Shown here piece by piece: positions 8,136 to 16,131 of a stretch of DNA of 64,000 bases. Under the pieces are notes generated by a model. The model was given only the letters and a program-made list of their open reading frames with translations, was not told the origin of the DNA and did not search any database. Both the position numbers and the translations under genes were made by a program. Origin of the DNA: Oscillospiraceae bacterium (GTDB lineage Bacteria > Bacillota > Clostridia > Oscillospirales > Ruminococcaceae); assembly GCA_900768125.1 (NCBI GenBank), contig CAAGBS010000061.1, forward strand, positions 3,473 to 67,472, read 5' to 3'. The number at the start of each line of letters is the position of its first letter. Positions within the stretch are counted from its first letter, which is position 1.

Positions 8136-9170
8136 ATGATACGTCTGGAGCACATAACCAAGACCTACACCAACTCCGGCAGGAAATTCAACGCCGCAGA
8201 CGATGTGAGCCTTGAAATAAAAAAAGGCGAGATATTCGGAATAATCGGCTTCTCCGGCGCGGGCAAGTCCACGCTGGTGCGCTGTATCAATCTTCTGGAG
8301 CGCCCGGACAAGGGGAGCGTCTTCATCAACGGCATGGATATTACTGCGCTTCGCGGCGCGGAACTCCGCAGACAGCGCAAGAAGATAGGAATGATATTCC
8401 AGCACTTCAACCTGTTCGCTTCGCGGACGGTATTGCAGAACGTCATCTTTCCGATACGCTACAGCGGGCTTTCCGCAGCGGCGCGCAGGAAGAAAGCCAT
8501 GGAACTTCTCGAACTGGTAGGCATCGCCGATAAGGCGGGCGCGTACCCTTCGCAGCTTTCCGGCGGTCAGAAGCAGCGCGCGGCTATCGCGAGAGCGCTC
8601 GCGAGCGACCCGGAGATACTTCTCTGCGACGAGGCTACATCAGCGCTCGACCCGCAGACCACCGAAGCGATACTGAAGCTGCTGAAATCCCTCAACGCAA
8701 AGCTGGGGCTGACGATAGTTCTCATCACCCACCAGATGAACGTTGTAAAGGAGATATGCGACCGCACCGCCGTAATGGAAAACGGAAAGGTCGTAGAGCA
8801 GGGCGATGTGTTCGAGATTTTCGCGAACCCGCAGCAGCAGGTGACCCGCTCCTTTGTGGACACGACTTCCTGCCTGAGCGGCATAAACACGCTCATCGAG
8901 GAAAAATCCCCGCTGGTGCAGCTTAAACCCGGTCAGAAGATACTCAGGTTCAAGTACCTCGAAAGAAGCGCCTGCGAAGCGCTCGTCTCCACTATCTCAC
9001 GCAAGTTCAACATCGACCTCAACATCGTGTTCGGAAGCATAGAGATAATCGGCGACAATCCGATAGGCGGGCTGGTCGTTATCGCAGACGGAAACGAGGA
9101 CGATATCAGAAAAGCAGTGAAATATCTCTGCGATATCAATGTCGGAGTGGAGGTGATCCTCAGTGCGTGA
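8136..9170 (+). CDS. metN: Methionine ABC transporter ATP-binding protein
   Basis: A 344-residue ATPase that powers import of methionine or a related amino acid. It has Walker A GFSGAGKST (38-46), the Q-loop in IGMIFQHFN, signature LSGGQKQRAAIARAL, Walker B ILLCDEATSALDP and the H-loop THQMN. A C-terminal NIL-type domain (about 270-344) is present, the domain that binds methionine to inhibit transport in MetN. The start has AGGTGAGAA upstream. The 3' end overlaps metI by 8 bases. Methionine specificity is the family assignment; D-methionine or other amino acids are possible. Confidence 0.92.
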   Translation: MIRLEHITKTYTNSGRKFNAADDVSLEIKKGEIFGIIGFSGAGKSTLVRCINLLERPDKGSVFINGMDITALRGAELRRQRKKIGMIFQHFNLFASRTVLQNVIFPIRYSGLSAAARRKKAMELLELVGIADKAGAYPSQLSGGQKQRAAIARALASDPEILLCDEATSALDPQTTEAILKLLKSLNAKLGLTIVLITHQMNVVKEICDRTAVMENGKVVEQGDVFEIFANPQQQVTRSFVDTTSCLSGINTLIEEKSPLVQLKPGQKILRFKYLERSACEALVSTISRKFNIDLNIVFGSIEIIGDNPIGGLVVIADGNEDDIRKAVKYLCDINVGVEVILSA

Positions 9171-9843
9171 GTTCTTTGAAAGCATTATGCCGAACGTTAT
9201 CCCCAAGCTTCCCGCGCTGTGGAACGCTACGCTTGAAACGCTGGCGATGACAGGCATTTCCGCGCTGTACATTCTCGTGATAGGGATGGCGCTGGGTATC
9301 CTGCTGACGGTGACGAAAAAGGGCGGACTGCTGGAAAATCCCGTGCTCTACCGCGTGCTGGATATAATAATCAACCTCCTGCGCTCGGTGCCGTTCATTA
9401 TACTGCTGTTCCTGCTTATCCCTCTGACGCGTATCATCAGCGGCACTTCGATAGGCGTTGCGGGTTCGATCTTCCCGCTCATCGTGGGAACAGTCCCGTT
9501 CTTCTCACGACAGGCTGAGGCGGCGCTCGCGGGCGTAAATCCTGGGCTTATTGAAGCCGCGCAGTCGATGGGCTGCTCAAAGCTGGGTATCATTTTCAGG
9601 GTGTACCTCCGCGAGAGCATTCCGGCGCTTTCCCGCGGCATCACCATCACGCTGATAAACCTTGTCGGACTCACCGCTATGGCGGGTGCGGTCGGCGCGG
9701 GCGGACTCGGCAATTTCGCCTACGTTCAGGGCGTTCAGCGCAACTTCTACGATATTATCGTTGCGGCGGTAATAGTTCTGGTGCTCATCGTTCAGGTGAT
9801 ACAGATAGCCGGCAACATCATCGCAAAGAAAACAGAAAAATAA
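9163..9843 (+). CDS. metI: Methionine ABC transporter permease
   Basis: A 226-residue inner-membrane protein with about five hydrophobic segments, the usual number for MetI. The EAA coupling loop with the ATPase is visible as EAAQSMGCSKLGIIFRVYL. The start is GTG at 9163, overlapping the end of metN, so the two subunits are made together. MetQ follows 65 bases later. Confidence 0.92.
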   Translation: MREFFESIMPNVIPKLPALWNATLETLAMTGISALYILVIGMALGILLTVTKKGGLLENPVLYRVLDIIINLLRSVPFIILLFLLIPLTRIISGTSIGVAGSIFPLIVGTVPFFSRQAEAALAGVNPGLIEAAQSMGCSKLGIIFRVYLRESIPALSRGITITLINLVGLTAMAGAVGAGGLGNFAYVQGVQRNFYDIIVAAVIVLVLIVQVIQIAGNIIAKKTEK

Positions 9844-9908
9844 ACCGGTCAATGGCAACGCCGCCGACCGTAAATTAATAAAAAACAAGTTCAAAGGAGA
9901 ACAACACT

Positions 9909-10844
9909 ATGTCTATCAGAAATAAGTTCGCATTTTCCCTCGCAGCAGTTCTTGCAGCGCTTTCGCTGACCGCTTGCAGCGGCAGCACTTCCTCCGCTGA
10001 TTCCTCTGCGTCTGATTCCTCTGCGGCAGAGAGCGCTTCCACCGCTGAGAACTCCGACAACGCTGATAACGCAGACAGCGAAGCAGCTTACTCCCCGGAG
10101 AACCCCGTTACCGTAAAGATCGGTCTTACCGGAAACGTATACGAGGACATCTGGAACCCCATCAAGGAGAAGCTCGCTCCCGAGGGGATCAACATTGAAT
10201 ACGAGCAGTTCACGAGCTTCAACATTCCGAACAATGCGCTCAACAGCGGCGAGATCGACATGAATGCGTTCCAGCACCATGCTTACTTCAACAACGATGT
10301 CGCTTCCAACGGCTACGACCTGACCGCCATCGGCGACACCTACATCGTGGCAATGAACATCTACACCGCTAAGGACTACACCATCGAGAGCGCACTCGCT
10401 TCCACCGATACGCTCAAGATCGCAGTTCCGAACGACGTAACCAACGAGGGCAGAGCGCTGAAGCTCCTCGAAAGCGCAGGCTTCTTCACCATCAACGCTG
10501 AAGCGGGCGCTTCCCCTGAGATCACCGATATCACTGAGTATGCAGTTCCGGTAGAATTTGTTGAAGTTGACGCAAACCTTGTTTACTCCGTTATCCAGGA
10601 CGTTGACCTCGCAGTTATCAACGGCAACTACGCGCTTGACAGCGGTTTGACTGCCGACGACGCTATCTACAAGGAAAGCGAGTACGCAGACAACAGCTAC
10701 TACTGCCTCATCGCGGTACGCACCGAGGACGCTGAGAACCCCGTTTACAAGCGCATCGTTGAAGCTTACCAGACTCAGGACACCATCGACATCTACAACA
10801 ACGAGTTCAAGGGATTCTTCGTTCCCGCCTGGACATTAGGCTAA
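9909..10844 (+). CDS. metQ: Methionine-binding lipoprotein, NlpA family
   Basis: A 311-residue substrate-binding protein. The signal sequence ends in the lipobox LTAC with Cys23 as the lipidated residue, and residues 24-65 form a Ser/Ala/Asp-rich linker that spaces the domain from the membrane. The core begins PVTVKIGLTGNVYEDIW and contains DMNAFQHHAYFNN, typical of the NlpA/MetQ family. AAAGGAGAACA precedes the ATG. Codons are strongly biased towards a limited set, as expected for an abundant product. It delivers the ligand to MetNI. Confidence 0.93.
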   Translation: MSIRNKFAFSLAAVLAALSLTACSGSTSSADSSASDSSAAESASTAENSDNADNADSEAAYSPENPVTVKIGLTGNVYEDIWNPIKEKLAPEGINIEYEQFTSFNIPNNALNSGEIDMNAFQHHAYFNNDVASNGYDLTAIGDTYIVAMNIYTAKDYTIESALASTDTLKIAVPNDVTNEGRALKLLESAGFFTINAEAGASPEITDITEYAVPVEFVEVDANLVYSVIQDVDLAVINGNYALDSGLTADDAIYKESEYADNSYYCLIAVRTEDAENPVYKRIVEAYQTQDTIDIYNNEFKGFFVPAWTLG

Positions 10845-10864
10845 TTCGTAATTCATAATTCGTA

Positions 10865-10932
10865 ATTCGGAATTATGATGCCGCTTCGCGGATATGTCAA
10901 ATACCTGCGGACGGCATCGGATTCCGAATTTT
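10865..10932 (+). repeat. AATTCGTAATTC repeats and long hairpin after metQ
   Basis: Right after the metQ stop the unit AATTCGTAATTC is iterated (10843-10868). A long imperfect hairpin follows: 10865-10873 pairs with 10921-10929 and 10877-10883 with 10912-10918. A 5-T run follows the last arm, so it could act as the terminator of metNIQ. It resembles small palindromic intergenic repeats; copies elsewhere would settle this. Confidence 0.6.
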
Positions 10933-10948
10933 TAATGGAGGAATAGAA

Positions 10949-12313
10949 ATGCAGGAGCTTCTGAATATAATTCCGGATACGGATAGAGTAAAACTTGGCG
11001 ACATCGAGGATAAGTACCTCTCAGACACTCTCGGAAGATTAAAGGGCACGGCGGCTGCGCTGGTGTTCCCGAAGTCCACCGAGGAGGTCAGCGCGGTGAT
11101 GAAATTCGCGAACGACCGCGGACTTCCGGTCACTCCGCGCGGCGCAGGCACTAACCTTGTCGGCTCGACCGTTCCCCACGGCGAGGGTATAATCCTTGAT
11201 TTCTCGCTGATGAACCGCGTGCTTGAAATAGATGAGGACACCTTCACAGCAGTAGTAGAACCCGGCGTTGTACTGCAGGATTTCCAGAAGCTGGTTGAGT
11301 CAAGGGGGCTGTTCTATCCCCCCGACCCGGGCGAGAAGATAGCCACCATCGGCGGCAACATCTCCACCAACGCAGGCGGAATGAGGGCGGTAAAGTACGG
11401 CGTTACCCGCGATTATGTCCGCGGACTGGAACTTGTGCTTGCGGACGGCAGAGTAGTCCAGGCGGGCACCAAGAACGTCAAGGACGCGAGCGGACTTTCG
11501 CTGAAGCATATCGTCATCGGCTCGGAGGGTACGCTTGCTGTCATCACCAAGTGCATTCTGAAGTTAGTCCCGAAGCCGGAGAAGTCGCTTTCTGTCGTCG
11601 TTCCGTTTCCGAACCTGTCCACCGGTATTTCCGGCGTGCTGAGCATAATCCGCGCCAACGCGAACCCCACCGCCATCGAGTTCACCGAGCGTTCCGTGGT
11701 TGAACTCGGCGAGAAGTTCACAGGGCTGAAATTCCCGGTTCCCGAAGCGGGCGCGTACATTATTCTGACGTTCGACGGCACTGAAAGCTCCGTAAGCGAC
11801 AGTGCCGCGAGAGTCCGCGAGGTCGCGCTGAAAGCCGGCGCGCTGGACTACATCACGCTCGACACCCCGGAATCCACCGCAAACATCTGGAAGATACGCG
11901 GCTGTCTCGTCAAGGCTGTGGAAGCGGTCAGCGAGCAGGAGCCGGTAGACCTGGTAGTTCCGATAAACCGCACCGCGGATTTCATCAAGTTCGTCCACGA
12001 TACTGAGAATAAGTCCGGAATGAAGATGGTCGCATTCGGGCACGCGGGGGATGGCAACGTGCATCTCTGCATGGTGCGCGGAACACGCTCTGACGCTGAG
12101 TGGGAGCACGACCTCCACGAGAATATGACTACAGTTTACAACTACGCATATTCCCTCGGCGGACTGACCTCCGGCGAGCATGGGATAGGCATAGCGAAGC
12201 GCCCCTACTTCCTCGGCGCGACTGCACCGGAGAACCTCGATTTAATGCGCTCCATCAAGACCGCCTTCGACCCGAAGCACATTCTCAACGACCACATTTC
12301 TTATCTTAAATAA
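10949..12313 (+). CDS. FAD-linked D-2-hydroxyacid dehydrogenase, GlcD-like
   Basis: A 454-residue cytosolic flavoenzyme of the D-lactate dehydrogenase/glycolate oxidase (GlcD) group. The FAD-binding domain (about 35-175) has TPRGAGTNLVGSTVP and IGGNISTNAGGMRAVKYG. The C-terminal substrate/cap domain has FGHAGDGNVHLCM and TSGEHGIGIAKRPYF, which hold the conserved catalytic His residues. The length is normal. In anaerobic Clostridia this enzyme often works with EtfAB to oxidise lactate, but no etf genes are in view, so the acceptor is unknown. GGAGG lies upstream of the start, and an aminotransferase gene follows after 11 bases. Confidence 0.85.
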   Translation: MQELLNIIPDTDRVKLGDIEDKYLSDTLGRLKGTAAALVFPKSTEEVSAVMKFANDRGLPVTPRGAGTNLVGSTVPHGEGIILDFSLMNRVLEIDEDTFTAVVEPGVVLQDFQKLVESRGLFYPPDPGEKIATIGGNISTNAGGMRAVKYGVTRDYVRGLELVLADGRVVQAGTKNVKDASGLSLKHIVIGSEGTLAVITKCILKLVPKPEKSLSVVVPFPNLSTGISGVLSIIRANANPTAIEFTERSVVELGEKFTGLKFPVPEAGAYIILTFDGTESSVSDSAARVREVALKAGALDYITLDTPESTANIWKIRGCLVKAVEAVSEQEPVDLVVPINRTADFIKFVHDTENKSGMKMVAFGHAGDGNVHLCMVRGTRSDAEWEHDLHENMTTVYNYAYSLGGLTSGEHGIGIAKRPYFLGATAPENLDLMRSIKTAFDPKHILNDHISYLK

Positions 12314-12324
12314 GGGGAACGAAC

Positions 12325-13494
12325 ATGACAGATCTTTCATTAAGAACAGCGTGTTTTACTGATTCGGTGATTCGCCGCATGACCAGAATATCAAATCAGT
12401 ACGGCGCTGTAAATCTATCCCAGGGCTTTCCGGACTTTGAGCCGCCGAAAGAGATATTGAACCGTCTCGCCGAGGTGACCGGGGAGGATTTCCACCAGTA
12501 CGCCACAACATGGGGTTCTCAGAATTTCCGTGAAGCGGTCGCGGATAAGCAGAAGCACTTCATGGGCTACGACATCGACCCCAACTCCGAGATAGTAGTC
12601 ACCTGCGGCTCTACGGAAGCTATGATGGCGGCTATGCTGTCCGTCACCAACCCCGGCGACAAGGTGATAGTTTTCTCGCCGTTCTACGAGAATTACGGCG
12701 CGGACGCTATCCTCTCCGGCGCTGAGCCTATCTATGTTCCGCTGGTGCCCCCTGAGTACGGCTTTGACGCGGACGTGCTGGAAGCGGCTTTCAAACAGCG
12801 TCCGAAAGCCCTGATACTCTGCAATCCCTCCAACCCCTGCGGCAAGGTGTTCACCCGTGACGAACTTCAGATAATAGCCGACCTCGCCGAGAAGTATGAC
12901 ACCTATGTCATCACTGACGAGGTATACGAGCATATTCTCTACGCGCCGAACAAGCACGTTTATTTCTCCACGCTCCCGGACATGAGAAAGCGGACTATAT
13001 GCTGCTCATCGCTGTCCAAGACCTACTCCATCACCGGCTGGAGACTGGGCTACGTCATCGCGCCGCCCGAGATAACCGACCGCGTGAAGAAAGTCCACGA
13101 CTTCCTGACGGTAGGCGCTGCGGCTCCCCTGCAGGAGGCGGCGGTAGTCGGGCTGAAATTTGGCGGCGACTACTACAAATGGCTTCAGGATAAGTACACC
13201 CATATGCGCAAGCTGTTCCTTGACGGTCTGGACAGGATAGGCATTCAGCACAATGTTCCCCAGGGCGCGTATTACGTCATGGTGGACGTTTCCGAGTTCG
13301 GCTACGAAAGCGACCTCAAGCTGTGCGAAGCGCTCGCCGAGCATGTCGGAGTAGGCGCAGTGCCCGGTTCCAGCTTCTTCCGCGAGCCTGAGAACCGTTA
13401 CATCAGGCTGCATTTCGCAAAGCAGGACGACACCCTCAACGCTGCGCTTGAAAGACTTCAGGATATCCGTAAGAAGCTCCCCGCGGCAAAGTGA
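12325..13494 (+). CDS. Class I/II aminotransferase (aspartate-aminotransferase-like)
   Basis: A 389-residue PLP enzyme of the fold-type I aspartate aminotransferase subgroup. It has the N-terminal NLSQGFPDFEPP, the PLP ring-contact ILCNPSNPCGKVF, DEVYEHILY and the Schiff-base lysine in SSLSKTYSITGWRLGY. A C-terminal Arg in NRYIRLHF would bind the substrate carboxylate. It lies 11 bases after the hydroxyacid dehydrogenase gene and probably shares its transcript, so the pair could interconvert hydroxy, keto and amino acids. Exact amino acid specificity cannot be read. Confidence 0.87.
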   Translation: MTDLSLRTACFTDSVIRRMTRISNQYGAVNLSQGFPDFEPPKEILNRLAEVTGEDFHQYATTWGSQNFREAVADKQKHFMGYDIDPNSEIVVTCGSTEAMMAAMLSVTNPGDKVIVFSPFYENYGADAILSGAEPIYVPLVPPEYGFDADVLEAAFKQRPKALILCNPSNPCGKVFTRDELQIIADLAEKYDTYVITDEVYEHILYAPNKHVYFSTLPDMRKRTICCSSLSKTYSITGWRLGYVIAPPEITDRVKKVHDFLTVGAAAPLQEAAVVGLKFGGDYYKWLQDKYTHMRKLFLDGLDRIGIQHNVPQGAYYVMVDVSEFGYESDLKLCEALAEHVGVGAVPGSSFFREPENRYIRLHFAKQDDTLNAALERLQDIRKKLPAAK

Positions 13495-13504
13495 GCCGCA
13501 TGAC

Positions 13505-13533
13505 TTGACTTTGTCGCCGTTTTGTGGTAAAAT
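13505..13533 (+). promoter_or_regulatory. Promoter of a candidate non-coding RNA
   Basis: TTGACT (13505-13510), a 17-base spacer and TAAAAT (13528-13533) with TGG before the -10. It begins only 10 bases after the aminotransferase stop, and no coding frame follows in the next 200 bases. Confidence 0.7.
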
Positions 13534-13539
13534 ATCGGT

Positions 13540-13735
13540 GAGGAAATTTGTCCGCAGATCTCCTTAGTGCGGCTGACACTTAACGGGCACATCAGTAATG
13601 ATGGAGCATATCCGAAACTCCGCAGTTCACCGCTGCTTGAAAGTATAGCAGCACTACCTTCGGCCCGTCGTCCGGAGCGACTATAAAATCAGCTTTTAAA
13701 ACAAGCGGCCCGCCAGTCAGACTGGCGGGTCGTAT
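13540..13735 (+). ncRNA. Candidate structured small RNA of about 190 nt
   Basis: The stretch has its own promoter, no credible ORF and several stems. ACGGGC (13583-13588) pairs with GCCCGT (13663-13668). Inside lie hairpins CATCA-gtaa-TGATG (13590-13603) and GCTGC/GCAGC (13632-13636 with 13648-13652). A 9-bp GC-rich hairpin at 13709-13729 ends the unit. Length and shape would allow a 6S-like RNA, but I cannot confirm it; it does not show the conserved cores of tmRNA, RNase P or SRP RNA. Confidence 0.4.
13707..13735. terminator. Bidirectional GC-rich terminator
   Basis: CCCGCCAGT and its exact complement (13709-13717, 13721-13729) with a 3-base loop. It lies 8 bases past the stop of the reverse-strand GGDEF gene, where the reverse tail is T-rich, and at the 3' end of the candidate small RNA. 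Confidence 0.65.
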
Positions 13736-13737
13736 TG

Positions 13738-15018
13738 CTATCTTTTCATTTCAGGGTGGAGTTTGTAGAAATCTCGTTTATCGTCATACATTCGGGATTC
13801 CGCAAGGCGTATCAGCTCGTCCACGGAATCCGCGGAGCCGCTCCACGCCCAGCCTACCGAGGCAGGGGGGATCGTCTGCTTTAGGAGCGCTTTATGGAAT
13901 TTTTCCGCGCGGCTGGTGAAGTCCTGCTCGGGAATGCCCTCTATCAGCACTACAAATTCATCTCCGCTTATACGATAGCAGCATTCCACGCTGAACGCAG
14001 TGCCGAGCTGTTCCGCAAAGCCGATTATAAGCTGGTCGCCGAACTCGTGACCGCGGGTGTCGTTGGTGAATTTCAGACCGTTCACGTCTGCAAAGAGCGC
14101 CGCGAGAATGCCGCTGTGCTGTTCAAATTCCTTGCAGAAATTATTGTAGCAGAACCGGCTGTGAAGTCCGGTCAGCGTGTCATAGTTGCAGAAATATTCC
14201 AGCGCTTTCTGGCGGTGTAGCTCTGTGATATAATCGTCGTGTATGTCGCGTATATAGAGCATTACGATCCGGTTGTCGTCTGAGTATTCCAGGCTGGGCA
14301 GAAGCTCCATGCAGACCCAGCGGTAACTTCCGTCATATCGGCGGCGATATCTCAGGCGCTGGCAGCTCTTGTCATCGCGGAAACGGCTGCATAAATGATC
14401 TGCGTTGATAAATTCCCTCAGCGGGCTTACATCTGCTTCATAGATCACGCCGAGTGAAAGCGTGCTATCCACCCATTCTGAAAACTTCTCGGAGTAGCCG
14501 TTTTCCGGGAGAAGATCCTGCGGGTAAGCCTTGATGACTTCGAAACTGTCGCGGGTCATATCCACCCTGAGTATCTTGTGGAAGCACTGGGACAGCATAT
14601 GCATTGCGTCCTCGACGTTGCAGGTGCCCGCGTCTGATTCTTTCCAGGTGTAGACCACCCAGGGGTGCTCCTCTGAAAAATCGTCGGGGATAACGACCTC
14701 CAGCCGCACCCATCTGACCGAGCTTCCGATAACGCGCCGGAAGTTGACCGTGACGCGCTTGCGGTTGTGGAGCACCTCGCGCAGGATATTGTCCCTGTTG
14801 GTGCAGTTACGGTATTGTTCTATGTCATCTTGGGGAACCAGACCGGTGGATACGATAAGTTTGCTGTATTCGTAAATGGTTTTTCCTTCAAGGCAAGGTT
14901 TTTCCTCATCGGTCTCAAGTATCTTCACAAAGTTATATTCTCCGGTGATGACATTGACCCAGGCCACCTTGTAGTAGTCGTTCCAAAGGATACGCGCGAC
15001 CATCTTGTTGTCAGTCAT
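13738..15018 (-). CDS. PAS-GGDEF protein, putative diguanylate cyclase
   Basis: A 426-residue protein without signal peptide or membrane segments. The N-terminal two-thirds read as two PAS-like sensor regions (about 1-110 and 120-260, the second ending in a PAC-like YDGSYRWVCMELL...YIRDIHD). The C-terminal GGDEF domain (about 275-425) has the Mg-binding Asp in FADVNGLKFTND and the signature RISGDEF instead of RYGGDEF. SGDEF is tolerated in some active cyclases, so c-di-GMP synthesis is plausible but not certain. No EAL or HD-GYP domain is attached. A GGGAGGG site lies upstream of the start. Confidence 0.82.
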   Translation of the reverse strand: MTDNKMVARILWNDYYKVAWVNVITGEYNFVKILETDEEKPCLEGKTIYEYSKLIVSTGLVPQDDIEQYRNCTNRDNILREVLHNRKRVTVNFRRVIGSSVRWVRLEVVIPDDFSEEHPWVVYTWKESDAGTCNVEDAMHMLSQCFHKILRVDMTRDSFEVIKAYPQDLLPENGYSEKFSEWVDSTLSLGVIYEADVSPLREFINADHLCSRFRDDKSCQRLRYRRRYDGSYRWVCMELLPSLEYSDDNRIVMLYIRDIHDDYITELHRQKALEYFCNYDTLTGLHSRFCYNNFCKEFEQHSGILAALFADVNGLKFTNDTRGHEFGDQLIIGFAEQLGTAFSVECCYRISGDEFVVLIEGIPEQDFTSRAEKFHKALLKQTIPPASVGWAWSGSADSVDELIRLAESRMYDDKRDFYKLHPEMKR

Positions 15019-15186
15019 AAACAGCCCTCCCTGTCTGATTTATGAAATTATACAACTATTGTATAATATATTATCGGCAGTTTTCGACAAAAACTTAGCA
15101 TTTATTAAAATTTTTGTATACCTGCACTAAAAACGACATTGGTTTTTGTGCAAACTTTAATGTGGGATATTTTTTTTAAAAAGTCC

Positions 15187-15215
15187 TTGACAAATGTGAT
15201 TTCGTGTGATATAAT
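15187..15215 (+). promoter_or_regulatory. Promoter of tRNA-Ser
   Basis: Consensus TTGACA (15187-15192), 17 bases, TGA then consensus TATAAT (15210-15215). It starts a transcript about 80 bases upstream of the tRNA. Confidence 0.85.
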
Positions 15216-15300
15216 ATAAACACGATGTGTTCGGCGAGTGCTTGAGGGCGTGATACCTTACATTCTATGCACGATCGTAATAATGTGTTTTCAGCCTTTT

Positions 15301-15390
15301 GGAGAAATACCCAAGTGGTGAAGGGGCTCCCCTGCTAAGGGAGTAGGTCGGGAAACCGGCGCGAGGGTTCAAATCCCTCTTTCTCCGCCA
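15301..15390 (+). tRNA. tRNA-Ser (anticodon GCU)
   Basis: A 90-base class II tRNA with the CCA end encoded. The acceptor stem is GGAGAAA (15301-15307) with TTTCTCC (15380-15386). The anticodon loop CTGCTAA gives GCU, reading AGC/AGU. A long variable arm (TAGGTCGGGAAACCGGC region) and the T-loop GGTTCAAATCC are present. Confidence 0.97.
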
Positions 15391-15404
15391 GCACAAAACC
15401 GTAT

Positions 15405-15455
15405 AGCAAACAGATCGCACGGCTCGCAAGGGTAGTGTGATCTGTTTGTTATATA
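15405..15455 (+). terminator. Terminator after tRNA-Ser
   Basis: A 16-bp stem with wobble pairs (15405-15420 with 15435-15450) around a 14-base loop, T-rich on the 3' side. Confidence 0.75.
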
Positions 15456-16131
15456 TGGGATTGTATATTAACGCTGCCGCAGCACTTCAGTGTTGGAACT
15501 TTCAGTGCCGCAGCAACGAGAAGATTGCTTTGAGTGCTTCCACCTATACGTACATTCGCAGAACGCAGTCAGGAGTTACCTACTCGTTCATCTTATCTTT
15601 CCATCAGTTTGGACATCAGCTATCGTTATCAAGCTGAGGGTTTTCCTTTGAAGAAAGAAAACACTGACGTCGATGTGATCCCTCTGTTTAGACGGCTTCA
15701 CAACCGTCACACTCGCTCGTTTCATGGCGAAGTCCTAAGAACAAGATAACATTTGCTATTGCATGGTGGCATTCGATTTGTATTATGACCGCTGGGAAGC
15801 GGAGATAAGCAGAAAAAACAGAAAGCGCCTGGACATATTTATCCAAACGCTCTCACAAAGAAAATGTATCTAAGCGCTATGACCGCTAAATCAAGCGCAG
15901 AGATGGCACCTGTAAAAGCCGTTTGGATATTGGCGAATCCTCTCGGTCTTTCTTGTGTGTACACGCACGCAAGGATTGCGGATGTTAATTGAATATTGTT
16001 TAAGGCTTGCGTGAAAAATGGAATTCATGGAAGCCTATTGATGTTTACTAAATCGCTTTATGATGTTGTAAAATAAAACTTGACACCCCACGCTCAAAAG
16101 AATATTCTAAAACACGGGGAGGTTTTCGTAT
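15456..16131. other. Long stretch without a credible gene
   Basis: About 680 bases between tRNA-Ser and the next GGDEF gene. The short reading frames here lack ribosome sites and protein-like composition. There are no clear promoters, tRNA-end repeats or transposase fragments, although TTGACA-like words occur near 16078. The position next to a tRNA fits a decayed insertion, but that is inference only. Confidence 0.5.

Noticed and set aside
13540..13735. tmRNA, RNase P RNA or SRP RNA
   Set aside because: Length and missing conserved cores do not fit any of the three.
15437..15749. Two short forward frames after tRNA-Ser
   Set aside because: No ribosome site, one starts within the terminator, and composition is not protein-like.
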